Shown one piece after another: positions 23,840-35,545 of a stretch of DNA of 64,000 nt; the stretch's first letter is position 1; the number at the start of each line of letters is the position of its first letter. Both the position numbers and the translations under genes were made by a program. The stretch is from positions 694,860 to 758,859 of the forward strand of contig VZRN01005893.1 of NCBI GenBank assembly GCA_013397935.1. Reading direction: 5' to 3'. This DNA comes from Dasyornis broadbenti (Eukaryota; Chordata; Aves; Passeriformes; Dasyornithidae). The notes under the pieces are model-generated. The model ran no database searches. It worked only from the letters and a program-made list of their open reading frames with translations, and had not been told where the DNA came from.

Positions 23840-26800
23840 CTGAGGGTCTGTAACAAATATTTCCCTTTTTTGCTTCTGCTAAAATTTCTCAGGTTCTTAC
23901 ACAAGTCTGTGGAATAAATTTCAGTAAAACGTATGACCTACCAGAAACCTGGGTACTTTGCTAAGATGCATTTCTTCAACTCTGCCTTCAGTATTGAAAG
24001 TACAGATAATAGCTAGCATCAATAACTGTATTTTTAAAAAGTTATGTATAAGATATGAAAGTATAAATACATTATATAGCTATTTTTGAAAAGTGAACTG
24101 AATATATTCATATTTATTTTCATCTATGAAGATTTCTCCATGGGAGGAGAAGAGAAAAAAAGAAAGATCAATGTGTGACAGATGCACATCAGGGAAGTGG
24201 GTTGTCACACTGCAGGGAGGTGTTGAGATATCACAATGATGGGCATGCTACACAGACCTGAGCAGAACAAAACACTCTCTTAGGAAAATTGAGCAGAGAT
24301 AGAAATCATTAACTGACTTAGTGAGAAATGGTCCTGAGGTGAACTGCAATTTTTAAATAATATGCAATATGGAGAAGTCTCTGTGAAACAGGTGTTATAG
24401 TTTCAAGTTGAACTTTTTATGTTTGTCCCCAGAGGCAGATCTGTTAAGCTTTTCCTTTGTGAGGGTATAGGCTTGAGGGGAATCACCTGTACCACAGGAG
24501 TGTCCTTTGCATTTAGAAATGGAGTAGCAATCTGCTGCCCGTGCTGCTCCAAACTGACCTTTGAGTCTGCTCCTGCAATCCAGTATCTGCTTCCTGAGCC
24601 TAAGCTGTAAGTCACAGGCTTTGCAGCAGTCTCCCCAGAGAGCTTTGAGGCAGTTCATCAAAGCAGGTGGAAGGAAGAGTATGTTGTAAGAGATCTTTCA
24701 TTCTTGCATATGAGTAACGAGGAGGAACAAAACATGCTGTCTGTGGACATAATTTTTCTTTAGAAACCAATCATACCAGAGCTATAAATACAAGCAATGT
24801 ATTACAGGTGCTATGTACAGCTTTAAATATTCTCTGGTACCAGAGTGTGTGTATTGGTGTGATTTTGTTGTGGATGGAGAGAAATACTGTCTTTTGTTTT
24901 TGTGACAGCTCAAACACTGTGTTAAACAAATTACTTTCAGGACATTTCAAACGTTTTTATTGTTTGAGTAGCTCAATTCAAACAATTAGTTTGTGCTCAA
25001 TTTCCTAGGTAAGTTAATAAGCTTTTTAGAGTACTTCATGATTGCAGTTTAACCGGTGTCTCAGAATTTATGAGCATTGCTCATTCACTAATCAAGCACT
25101 TACTTCCTAAAGTGGCCCCTTCCCCTTCTCAGTACCTGCACTCCACCCCCCCTTGAAGCTTCACTTTCCTGGTAGCTTTTGTGTATTCTGAAAGATATGT
25201 ACCTCTACCTGGGATAAATTATTCCTTGCTGGGCCTATTCCAACAGCATTCGAGAACTTACAGACACTGTTCGGAAATGAGTATGAAGTTGAAGCTAGCA
25301 GCTCTGCTGCCCAGGAGATTGAGCTGCTGTCATATTGCATCTGACTTGCATCAGATCAGAGTTTAGGATTTGGGTGATTTGTTCTTCAGATTAATGTCAA
25401 TCTGTTTTAAATTAAAACACCCTGGGGCAAATCCTTTGCTATGATCAATGAACTGTCTGGCTGCAGTCAACCAACATTACCACAGACATGAATTTGGCCT
25501 CCTGGTTTGTTGCCTCATCCCCTACATCACTTTCCTTATGTGGTTCAGACATTAAGCCTTTGATCCTATAAGTTGTTGACCATCTTCCACTGAAATCAGT
25601 GAGAATGGAGGGCACTTCAATGCTTAACACCTTGTCGGCTTGGGCACAAGAAATGGACTGCATATCTTCTCTACCTAAAATATAATTATGGTATATCCAT
25701 GAGTGGGCAATCTGCTTTGCACCTGTTTTACTACAGGAACAAAAGGCACAGGAAGTATTTGGAAAATGAGGAACACACCTGTGTGTGAGAGTATAACAAA
25801 GCATCTTTATATATAATCATTTGCTATAAGTCATTTCAGAGTTGACAAGCTGTTTTTCAACTTCGTGTCACCACTGCCTGATGCATCTAATTAGTCCTGT
25901 TCTCCAGCTGACAAATATCAGCTGCTCTTTCTAAAACATGGTTTCTCCCTTAAGTACATCCCTCTGGCAAAGTTAAATATTAATTATCCTTCTTTTATTT
26001 TATGATTATTCATGTGTGCTAATGTCACTACACAATGAATGGGTAAGTCAATACCACAAAATATTAAAAGCATTGTTTCTAAACCTCTGCAGCAGCCAAG
26101 ATGTACAGAACCATTCTAGAAATGAATGAGGTGGCTGGGCTATGCCGAAAGTCAGGCATGTCAGTGGTGAGACTCAGAGACCTGTGGTTGTGGAATGTGG
26201 GCCTGGATGTGGGAAATGTACCTTTTCTTCGCAGATCAGATGCTGGCCTGTTTTATAACTGCAGAAATCACAGGACTTTTTACTCTGCATACTGAAATTG
26301 CAAGGCACAGAACAGCATGGATACTGAGGCATCCAGGTACTTCTGCAGGTCTGAGCTGTGTGGACTGGGGCTTTTGCTGAGTGTTTGGGTGGTGCTAGTC
26401 TGCTGGATTTTCCTGCTTTCCTTTGTGTGCTGGCCATCTTTGTGTGCTGGCCTTCAGGAAGATCCATATTGATGCCTTGTGAAACAGGCTTAAAAACAGA
26501 CACTGAGAAGGAAGATATGTTGTAATCATGTTTCCTGAGACCAATTACACCAGCTGTACCCAGCCTATGACACCCTTAACTGTTCCCCCCGAAACGAAGT
26601 TGCCCATCTCGTCCATTTGGCTGCCACATTGATGTGAAGGCTGGTGCATTTTCTTCCATTCTGGAGGAGATTTTGTGTTTATTCTGTCCAGACAGATTTG
26701 CAGCTAGCCCCATGCAAAGGCTGATGTAGCTGTGTGAGCCCCTGTCCTTTGTGCCTTTCAAAGCATTGTGGGCAACTTTGAAGCTGTTCCCTTCCTCAGC

Positions 26801-28524
26801 TTGCTCTTCAGGGTATGCAGGCTCACTTTTATCTCAGTGTCTTTTGCTCACTGTGTCTCAATCCTTCCAGCTCTCCATGTGGATCAGAAAGATGCTGAAA
26901 TACAAGAGGACTTCCTGTAGCTCTTCCTTACCTTATTCCAGTTTCTTGCCTTCCCATTGACCTGACTTTCTGACCTAGCTTCTTTGTGAATGTTTTCTAG
27001 CATGACTAGCATTTTCATACCCACATCACACAACCCAGAATGTCTGCAGCTCAGGGTGCTAGACGTGTCTTCCCTCCCTTTCTTCAGCAACTGAAGTAGT
27101 TGGAGTTTGATAGATTCACTGAGCTAGTCCATAGGACTGAAGTAGCAACTGACACTTGTTAGAGCTTGGGCTAACATTTTTGCAATATGCAATATCCTAG
27201 AGCAGTATGTTTTAGAAGACCGAAGTGTGGTTATATTCGCTGTAAAGATAAAAATTAATAACACTTGTTTGCATTGTGAGTGTCCTGCTTAGGAAATGGA
27301 GTGCAAATAGCTATGCTGGGTACCTGCCATGTCTTTAGAGCATGGTTTTATTATGTGAAAATTTGCATATCTCTTTTGTCTTTTTAAGTGTCTAAAAAAG
27401 TGACACCTGATGGAGGTTTTGAAGAATGCTGGCTTTTTTGCATGTTAGTTACCTGCTAGCGATCCAACTCCCAACTGAAAGAAACTGAGCTGGGTAGAAT
27501 CAATGTGAACATGAAAGCTCCCAAACTGGCAGTCATGGAGGATATCCAATCATTGTAATTATTTCCAAGTAATTTAGCATATCTCTAATTATAATATGAG
27601 GTCATCTTGATGCAAAATAATGTCTAATTAGACACAATCCCTTTTCAGATACTCATAATAAATTCCAGAGAAAAACCTTTTGGCTCCTCTTATTGTGAGC
27701 TTTTAATTCTTAATTTACGATTTTTTTGGTAATTAATTTTTTGAGCAAACAGGGCAAATCAATCTGTTTGAGTTAATTAGCATTTCCTCCTTGGTTTCCT
27801 AGTCTCCCTCTCTGTTACTCCTCTTTTTCTTCCCCTTATTTGAATATTACTGTAATTTATTCACATTTGTTTGCAACTAGTGCATAATGATTTCAAGCCA
27901 TGGGCGAGCAAGAGACTGCAGCACAGGAAAGGTTGCAGCTCTGGGAAGGAAGGAAGAAAGCAAGGAAGGAAGGTCTGCAGAGAGTTTGTGTTGGTCACCT
28001 TCATTTAGTTGCAAACACCAAATTGCATCAGGGCTGATAAGGGCAGCAGCAGAGCTAAGCAGAACTCTGGGGCTGAGGTGGGACAGGGTAGCAGAGCAGT
28101 GGAAGGAATCACTGCAACCACAGAGAGGGAAGATGATAAGCACCCAAGCAGGAAAACTGACTGATCTGCATTTGCTAAAAACCTTTATAAGCTGAACATT
28201 GTTTCACCTTGATACTTTATAAGAAAGTCACTATGAGATCAGTTTTGCAAAGAACACCTGGGCTGCATTCACAGAAGCATATCTCATCTTTATTAGTTAG
28301 TCAGTGTTTGTCCAGCCTTTTTTCAGTATTTATACACATCTATTCTTTTATCTAATGCAGATGTTCACTATGATCTGCAGAAGGCAGATTTCTGCTCTTG
28401 TGCACGCTTGCCCTTTCTCCCTTTGGACCTGTGCATCTCTTGAGCAGTGAGAAGCAGCACTGTCCAGTGGTTTGAGCTGTAGGCTCAGTGCCAGCAATTC
28501 CTGATGTTGTCTTGTCCTGGTTCC
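23840..28524. other. Unique non-coding stretch with small repeats
   Basis: Very AT-rich at about 24.0-24.15 kb. A 17-bp unit (ctttgtgtgctggccat) is tandemly duplicated at 26421-26437 and 26438-26454. A GGAA-type purine run lies at about 27944-27973. Other open frames are short, overlapping and unsupported by splice sites. Confidence 0.45.
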
Positions 28525-28530
28525 TTTAGC

Positions 28531-29119
28531 TGCCGGTTTTAGGAGCTATCTAAACACAGACATAGAGTCTAGTTTAGGAAGGAGATGTTTATTCTGTGCA
28601 GGGTGGAGGGTGGAGCTTTCCACAAATCAAGCACACCAAGGGGTAAAGAGCTACATCTTTTATACAGTAAAATTTACATGAACCTTCCTATCTAATACAT
28701 ATTCTCTAACTACCTAATGCATATCTATTTGGGTGACATAATCTTATGCAATGCTTGAAACACAAAGTTCTTTTCTTTATTAAGCAACTTCTATTGTAGA
28801 AGTTACCTGATGACATTAGGTACATCTACAAAAGGTGAGAAAATGGCATCAGTTCCTTTTGTAGAAGTTACCTGATGACATCAGTTACATTTACAAAAGG
28901 TAAATGAATTATCTGCCTGGGGACAGATAATTCAGCTTCAAGACAGTTTCCTAACTTGTTCTGTATTTTTTGCATGTGCCAAGCAGTGGAAACTTTTGTC
29001 AGGACAGTGGTTACATAGTGTCATGGAAAAGTGACAAGAAAGCCATGTTTTTCATGTGGCCTGTGATGTGAGGCACTTCAGTTTTGTTTGGAACGGAAGG
29101 GCTCGAAAAACAAAGAGCA
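28531..29119 (-). mobile_element. Probable solo LTR of an endogenous retrovirus
   Basis: Read on the minus strand the block has LTR architecture. It begins with TG (at 29119) and ends with CA (at 28531). It contains tataaaag at about 28656-28664 and, some 70 bases further on, an AATAAA at about 28587-28593, followed by a short U5-like end. The flanks are tttagc (28525-28530) and gttagc (29120-29125), a 5-of-6 match compatible with a short target-site duplication. Upstream of the TATA box lies a duplicated 65-bp unit, as in many U3 enhancers. No gag, pol or env sequence adjoins it, so this fits a solo LTR left by recombination. The family is not recognised; the exact ends are inferred. Confidence 0.6.
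28796..28925 (-). promoter_or_regulatory. Duplicated 65-bp enhancer-like unit in the LTR
   Basis: Two copies of about 65 bp begin at 28796 and 28861 and share gtagaagttacctgatgaca. The second copy is a near-perfect dyad: cttttgta at its left edge is mirrored by tacaaaag at its right, and the inner gttacctgatg pairs with acatcagttac. The centre, tgatgacatca, resembles CRE/ATF-type binding sites. It sits about 130-260 bases upstream of the LTR TATA box in the minus orientation, where U3 enhancer repeats normally lie. Binding is inferred only from sequence. Confidence 0.45.
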
Positions 29120-29125
29120 GTTAGC

Positions 29126-29719
29126 AGGAGATTTTATCCTCTTGTTTACCACCTGTTTCTCTGTAAAAGATGCATAACAATGCTTATATATCTAACTCCC
29201 TTCGATATCGCAAAAATTATTTCATGTTTTTAATGCACTTTGAAAATAGATATTCATAAGTAGCATTAACATAATCGGAAACTGTTTTTATTTTAAACAG
29301 GATCTTTATCTTTCCTATAACTTGTCTCTGCTGATCTTAGCTTGTACTTAATGTACTTGGAATTGAATCCATTAGGAGAAGCTTAGATTCAGGGGCAGAA
29401 TGACCATGAGAGAGGAGGAGGGTTTTGTAAGGTAGTAGATTGCTGCTTGGAGATGCAATCTACAATTTCAGTTCCAGGGCCAGATCAAGGTGAAATAGTG
29501 CTCTGGCCTAATAGATGCAGTCATGTAATTTTCTGGTCAATTAAAAATCAGCCCAGACAATGCATGAAGATTGAGGGGAGATTAAAAAGACTCTACAGAA
29601 ATGTCTCAGGGAGCAAAAGAATACAAAAAAGCTGAGTTTGCTATGTTGGAGTGGTTGGGGCAGTCCTAGAGGCAGTGTCCATCCCGGCAAGTTCTCTGTG
29701 CTGAATGAATTCTCTGATA
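29126..29719. other. Unique stretch between LTR and CR1
   Basis: AT-rich to 29.4 kb, then mixed. The part just before 29720 might be a further, unrecognisable extension of the CR1 that follows. Nothing else is supported. Confidence 0.4.
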
Positions 29720-29990
29720 GACTGAAAAGACACAGTCTTAAGCTGCACCAGGGTAAGTTTAGGTTAGACATTAGGAAAAAAATTCTTCACTGAAGGAGTG
29801 ATTGGGCACTGGAATCATCTGCCCAGGGAGGTGGTGGAGTCACCGTCCCTGGAGGCATTTTAAAAAAGACAGCATGTGGCACGCAGTGCCATTGTTTAGT
29901 TGATGAGGTAGTGTTAGGTCACAGGTTGGACTTGATGATCTCAAGGGTCCTTTCCAACCTCGTTAAGTCTATGGTTCTGTGATTCTGTGG
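29720..29990 (+). mobile_element. CR1 3' fragment
   Basis: The plus strand reads cttaagctgcaccaggg, gacattaggaa, gcccagggaggtggtggagt and ccctggaggcat in the order found at the end of CR1 ORF2 and its 3' UTR. It ends ggttctgtgattctgtgg, the CR1 3' tail. About 270 bp remain, a severe 5' truncation. It lies in the opposite orientation to the CR1 at 20.7 kb and appears to be a different subfamily, judging from the tail and the spacing of the 3' UTR. Confidence 0.9.
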
Positions 29991-32900
29991 TATTCAAGAT
30001 TGCTTCTACACTAGTGAACAAAATAGGCCAGGGAACTACTGACTGGCCACAAGGCCAGCTGGAGTGTCACTGCTTCTAACATAAATTCTCTTCCTCTCCC
30101 ACCCTAACAAGGTAGCCCATCCAAACTGTGTATTGGGAATGGTCTCTGGTTATTGCTGACAGTGTCCAGGCATTGTGTGAGAGAGAGCTGGTTGCCTGGC
30201 ACAAGTCTGTGCCAAGGACAGCACTGACAGTGGAGCAGTGGGTGATGCTGTGCCAGTGCTTGGGCCTGTGCCCTGGCCCCCTTTGGTTGCCTAGTGCACT
30301 AGCCCATATGCCTCTGACTCTTGGCTGCATTCTACTGTTCCTTCAGCCCTTCCTGGAATTCTTGGCTTGGCTTTTTGTTTTATTTGTTTGTCTCAGAACA
30401 GCATTGCCAGGATCTGAGCTGCCTTCTGGAGCGGGTCAGATCACCCAGCCCATCACTGGCTGCTTAATGAGCAGAGGGAGACGTGCAGTCTTTGGGCACC
30501 GTGGGAAGTGCAGGGCTGACCGCTTGGCTGGACAGTGTGTGAAGAGTAAAAGGGTCACTGCCCTGCCTCAATACACACACACACACCAGCGCTTGTGCAG
30601 ACCATGATGTGGATGCATTCACAGGGCAGTTCTCTGAAGTGTCCCTTCCCACTCATAGCCAAGCTCTTAGGCTGTAATAACTTTGAAGCAAGGAAGTGGG
30701 TCTCAGCTAATAAAATACCCTCTGCATGCAGAAGGCAATAGAAGTTTGGTAATGATGGAGGTTTGAAAAGTGGGATGGAAAGTGATTGTGAAACCTAAGT
30801 AACTTACTCTAGAAGAACTAATTTCTTCTAGTTTTCAAAGTGAGAGAGTGTCATGTAGATCATTTCTAGGTTTCTGTGTGTAGTTACACATACAAGTGTA
30901 TTTATTTGACAAAACACTGAGAATGGGATGATGATCTAAAATAAGAGGCTGACTCAGATGACTGGAATTTAATTTGTCAGCAAGTGAAAGTAGTAGCAAT
31001 GAACAGAAGACATAAAAGTACTTTATCAAATTTCCTGCACAGATCTTGTTTTACAGAAGGAACAATGTACAGCATATCAAACTAACTCAAAATATTATAA
31101 TAATGTAAAATGATAGTTACTTTTAGCATATGGCAGAAAGCAATAAAAAAACGCAAACAAAATCAGTTGCTTTCTAGAAAAGTGCAGATTGTCACGTTTA
31201 AGCTCTCCCAGTTCCATGAAATATGAAGAGATGTCTAAGTGTACAACATTCTTGTCTTCCTAGCAAGAAAAGCCTTTTAGTACTGCAGATTATCAGGTCA
31301 CACATGTAAATGAGGCACATACTTAACTGATCTCCAGAACTGGGCTGTCTTTTGTCATAGAAGCCAAGGCAAGTTTTACATTATCCCAAACTAACCTTCA
31401 AATAACAACACTTGTATGGCAACTTTTATTTTTCTTTAGGAGAAAGGTGTTTGTCTTGGTGAAAAAAAAAAAAAAGGAAATTTTTAGTCTTTCAAGCTGA
31501 GGCTTGCAAGATGAGGCCAAAACATTTTAAAGGCTTTGAAAAGTTCCTTTCAAGCTTTGGGTGACTTCTAAATCATTGTGAAATGCATAGACTCCTTCTC
31601 TTCTGCCTGTGACAAAATGAATTATGCTGTGATCTGTATTGATAATTGCAACTGAGATGATCAGAAGTCTAGCAGAAATCTAGAAATTTTTAATTCCTTG
31701 TATTTTTAAATGAGAGAATAAACTTAAGGGGGACAAATAAGACCTTGAGAAATTTATTAAATGCAAACTGAGCTGGAATGAGTATGATGTCTCCTACTGA
31801 GACAACTAAAATACAAAAGCCTGTCTAGAAGCTAGGAATAAGGGTTGGGCTATGGAAAGTAGAAACCAGCATTCCTTGGCCAAGAAAGCAGATGTTAATC
31901 ACAAAATGATTGTAGACTCAAGAAGCATTATTCCTCTGCAAGTGTATGCCCTCTAATTCACCTGAAAGATTCTTATCTGTTTTCCCTCTTAAAATGCGTA
32001 TATATATCTAGATTACTCCTACAGATTGTTTTGCTTCCTTTAATGCTTTAAAACCTATGTTTTGCTGTTGTAAGGAGGCTTTTCACTTGTGGTTGCAAGT
32101 TGCTGTGGATACTGTCCCAAAGTAAAGCTGGTGGCTGTATCCAGAGTGAAGTTCAGGCACGGAGAGGGTTGTGATCATCACACTGGAGACACAAACCTGA
32201 GCTGAGGACTGCCAGTGGCAGACCTCTGTGATGTGGGACATCTACTGTATCTCACTGGGGGGGTACTTATGTGACATCCTTGCAGCACTGTCTGAAGCCT
32301 TTGTGCTGCATTGTCATTGTGTGTGGGAGGAAGAAGAGGAAGGTGGCATTAAGTTGTGAACTGTTTAGTGCCCAAGGTCCAAGGCTTAACAACCCCTCTA
32401 CCTGTCCAGCCCCACTTCTAGCATGAGAAGTGTCTCCACTTCTTTTATAGCTGAAATTTTCATGTCCTAATTTGTATTTGCTTTGGACATCAGAATACCA
32501 ACCTAAAACCCTGTCTGTGCTTCTTGGAAGATAATCTTTTGACTCTGTCCCGTAGTGCTGGCTCTACCACACCTCTGAAGCCAAAGATTGAGAAAGAAGG
32601 TGTCAGGAATCTGGCAGGCTTTAACTCTCCTTGAAAATGCTGGTTGAGTGATCCTTCATCAGATCTTGTAAGATGTTAAAGCTGGTGGTCCAGTGAGTAC
32701 TGAGGAAATCTCTGATGATCACAGAAGCAAGGTTAAGGCACACAGAGTGAAATTCTGAGGAGCTCTTTGGTCCTGATGATGTGAGTAGGTAGTAAGCCAG
32801 GGGCCTTCCAGGGACCCACTCTACTTCTCTGTCATGAAGAACAGGTGACTAAGGAAAGGAGCTGGAGAGGAAAAAGGCCCATAGTCCTTTTCATCCTGGT

Positions 32901-33693
32901 CTGCCTTTTTTCCCTTTTGGATATACCTTGAGGGGACAGACTCTTCTTCTTCTCAAGAACATGTCATACATTGCACTGTTGTTGTACGTTGCTTAGGATG
33001 AACAAATACGGGAATGTTTCTTCTGTTCAAACCTAAAAGAAGTCTTGTTTTAAGAACAACTTTATTAAATAAAGTGATGGAAAAATAGTCCTTTGATACA
33101 AATGGCTTTGACCCTTGTATTATAGCCACTTTCCTATAACAGTACTGTGTGTGATACAGTTTGAGCTTCACATGGTTGCCAACCTTTTCTCTCTATTTTT
33201 CAATGTTTTTAAAGCAATTTCAAGTGTGCCTAATTCCAAAAATATTAATACAAATGACATTAAAAGATGTTTCTGGTGCTCCTATTTAGACTATTCTTGG
33301 CAGAGGGCTGGGGAGTTCAGCTAGAGCTGCCCAGGCTTGCCAAAGCCAGCTAAGCAGCAGGTTCCCCCTCCTCCTCCCTCCACCACCAAGAAGGGAAAAA
33401 AGCCTGTTGAGCCCTAGATAAGCTTTGAAAATGTTAACAGAAAGAAGTGGAGAATGGTCTAGAAGCCAGATGTGGTGGGGAAAAAGAGGAAAATATCTGG
33501 ACAGCCATGAAACGACAGAGGGGAAGGGATTTATCACAGGATGGTAGGAAGGGCTGTAGAGCGGATTAAAAACAGGCAAGTGAACATTACTGGAAGTTGA
33601 TGATATTACAAGGGAAATAGCTACTTGCTGCTGGCTGTGTAGGAGGCCTGTCAGACTTGGGCAAGTAAAAGCATAGTGCTTACATCAACATGA
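29991..33693. other. Unique non-coding stretch with minor simple repeats
   Basis: A 159-codon plus-strand open frame at 30128-30607 lies in a GC-richer patch, has a hydrophobic middle and no recognisable domain or splice support. There is a short CA run at 30573-30587 and an A-tract at about 31462-31475. The remainder is AT-rich and featureless. Confidence 0.4.
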
Positions 33694-33756
33694 TTTTTTT
33701 TTTCTTATTCTTTTCTTTATTTTTTTTTCTTTTTCTTTTCTTTATTTTTTTTTTTT
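33694..33756. repeat. T-rich simple repeat
   Basis: T runs broken by single C or A bases, with the short unit ttcttttctttattttt appearing twice. It is a pyrimidine low-complexity tract and shows no flanking duplication that would mark it as a retrotransposon tail. Confidence 0.85.
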
Positions 33757-34081
33757 AATGGCATCTGGTCCTATGTTGCATTTGGGCATGATATTTAATG
33801 ACCTACCTATATGTGACACATTTGCTGTAGGCAGTGTTGGTTGCTGCAGCTGGCAGGAGCAGGAAAGCTTGCAGAGAGGAGTTCTGGAGCACAGAGAACC
33901 ACTACAGTCCAAACCCTGAACAGGTCCAGGCTGGGCACATCAGCGTCAGCACCAGAGTTATCCTACTGGTGATTTAAGCTGTGTGAGTTTCAATATTCCA
34001 GATTGAACTTTAGCTCTTGGGAGCCACTGTACTGAAAGAAAATGTGTATTTCATTATGAGTGGAAAGGAGTGCCTGGGCCA

Positions 34082-34159
34082 TCTTCAGCTGTTTGGAAAA
34101 AAAAAAAAANNNNNNNNNNNNNNNNNNNNNNNNNNNNNNNNNNNTCTTCGGTGGTTTGG

Positions 34160-34190
<31 letters not shown>
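34082..34190. repeat. Assembly gap within A-tract repeat
   Basis: The 35 Ns at 34110-34144 are flanked on the left by tcttcagctgtttgg plus an A-tract and on the right by tcttcggtggtttgg plus a 30-base A-tract. The two flanks are thus copies of one short unit (13 of 15 bases identical) ending in poly(A). The gap lies inside a local tandem array or is an assembly artefact created when reads could not span the A-tracts. Peptides predicted across it are meaningless. Confidence 0.85.
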
Positions 34191-34192
<2 letters not shown>

Positions 34193-34195
34193 AGG

Positions 34196-35425
34196 ATTTT
34201 GTTTGACTGTTTTGTTCCACAAAAAAGTGGGGCACAGGAAAGGAGAGGGAGTTCTTGCCTTCTCCAGCTCTGTAGCAGCAACCTGGGTGCAACCCGGAAT
34301 TGCTGTGCCCATGAAAATGCCACTACCTCAGCCTGGGCTTGGTCACATTCAGTGCTGGCAACCTGCTGAGTTTTTCCCTTCATAAAGAGCCCTGTCTAAA
34401 AGGCCACAAGGCATTTCAAAAGTGAGGGAAGAGTCCTAAGTTGTGCCTTTCTGGTTCAGGGAAAGTGGGAGAACTGAATGGAACTGGGCTGGGATATAAC
34501 TGGCACCTAGCAAAGCTTTATCTGGGATGAAGCCCAGCTGTGGCTCCTTGGTTCTCTGCTGCATCCTCAGTGTGGGTTGGATCAGCTCTTGCATACCAGG
34601 ACAGGTGGATAGTTGCCAAAGAAGAGTAGCCAGAATGCGGTGTGAAGCAAGCAGTGCCCTTTTGCAGCCTACCTGAAACCACGGGAGGCTACACTCACTG
34701 CGAGAGCCATGAGGATCAGCCCCACTCCTGAACAATCTCAAGAAAGGAGTGAGTGAGCCCAAGTCCCTCAGTACCGCAAGAGCTAACCAGGACCTACAAT
34801 TAGTCTCTACTGGAGCAGCCGGTTTTGTAGAGCTTTTGCTGTAATGTCTCATCAGGCTGTGACCCATATTTGGGTTTGCTCAGATCCTTTCTATCCTTTC
34901 TTTGGCACTTGTGTGTTGTTTTCCTGGTAGTAATGCTCTGCTCTCTTCTTTAGATCCCAGCTGGCATTTGCTTGACGTGGACAAAGTGCAGAAAGTTTTC
35001 CAAGTCCATTTCAGAACATCAGATGCCCTTAAAAGTTTGAAAGGACTTATCAGTCAGCGACTTTAGAAGAGCATTTCAAACCCACGGCCAAATTAATGGG
35101 TCAGCTAAATAGCAAGTGGACCTTTTTTACTGCTGTGCATCACAGACCCCCTTCTGTTTCACTGGGCTGGAGTTTTATTGCATGAAAAGGGACTGGACTG
35201 GATAAACCAGCATTCTTTCCTGAGGACCTAGCACAGCACAATAATCACACAGCATTGTAGGCAACAGAGTGAATAGGAGCAATTGCATCCAATACCTGAG
35301 TTATTGGAACATGCCTGCTGTTCATGTGAGCCAGGAGAGAAAGATAGTTTTTCCTTTCTGAAGAGGGAAAATTGGAGGGAAGCTGTGCCAGAACCTTTCC
35401 AGGTTTAGAGAAGTGGAGGAAACAC
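34196..35425. other. Unique stretch with a 143-codon minus-strand open frame
   Basis: The minus-strand frame at 34436-34867 is open for 143 codons without a recognisable domain. Near 34955 a good acceptor (ctctcttctttag) is followed on the plus strand by a 37-codon frame ending at a stop (35067), which could be a terminal exon but lacks partners. A minus-strand AATAAA lies near 35174, downstream of the candidate terminal exon at 35426. Confidence 0.3.
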
Positions 35426-35545
35426 CTGCTACGCCATCAGCATTCTTGTTAACAGTGACTGCATGAGTGACAGAATCTGTCCTTTCCGGGGATGATTCAG
35501 ACTCAGAAGACTCTTGGTAGTGATGACACGAATGCCTGGTAGCTC
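35426..35545 (-). other. Candidate coding exon, two frames possible
   Basis: On the minus strand a strong acceptor (ttagttctgctttcag) starts the block; the best donor (GCAG then gtgttt) is mediocre. Entering in phase 1 it stays open for 39 codons to the donor, with an acidic serine-rich run (YQESSESESSPERTDS). Entering in phase 0 it begins ELPGIRVITTKSLLSL and stops after 38 codons near 35431, which would make it a terminal exon. The phase-0 reading fits the upstream candidates at 39280 and 46396. Neither peptide is recognised. Confidence 0.2.

Noticed and set aside
26238..26338. Plus-strand block between ttcttcgcag and a gtactt donor
   Set aside because: Donor is poor and there is no phase-compatible neighbour.
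30128..30607. 159-codon plus-strand frame with hydrophobic middle
   Set aside because: No exon borders, no recognised domain, and GC-rich local composition reduces stops; kept only as a note in the stretch entry.
33990..34385. Several open frames of 75-122 codons
   Set aside because: All run across the N gap and the A-tracts, so the reading frame is undefined.
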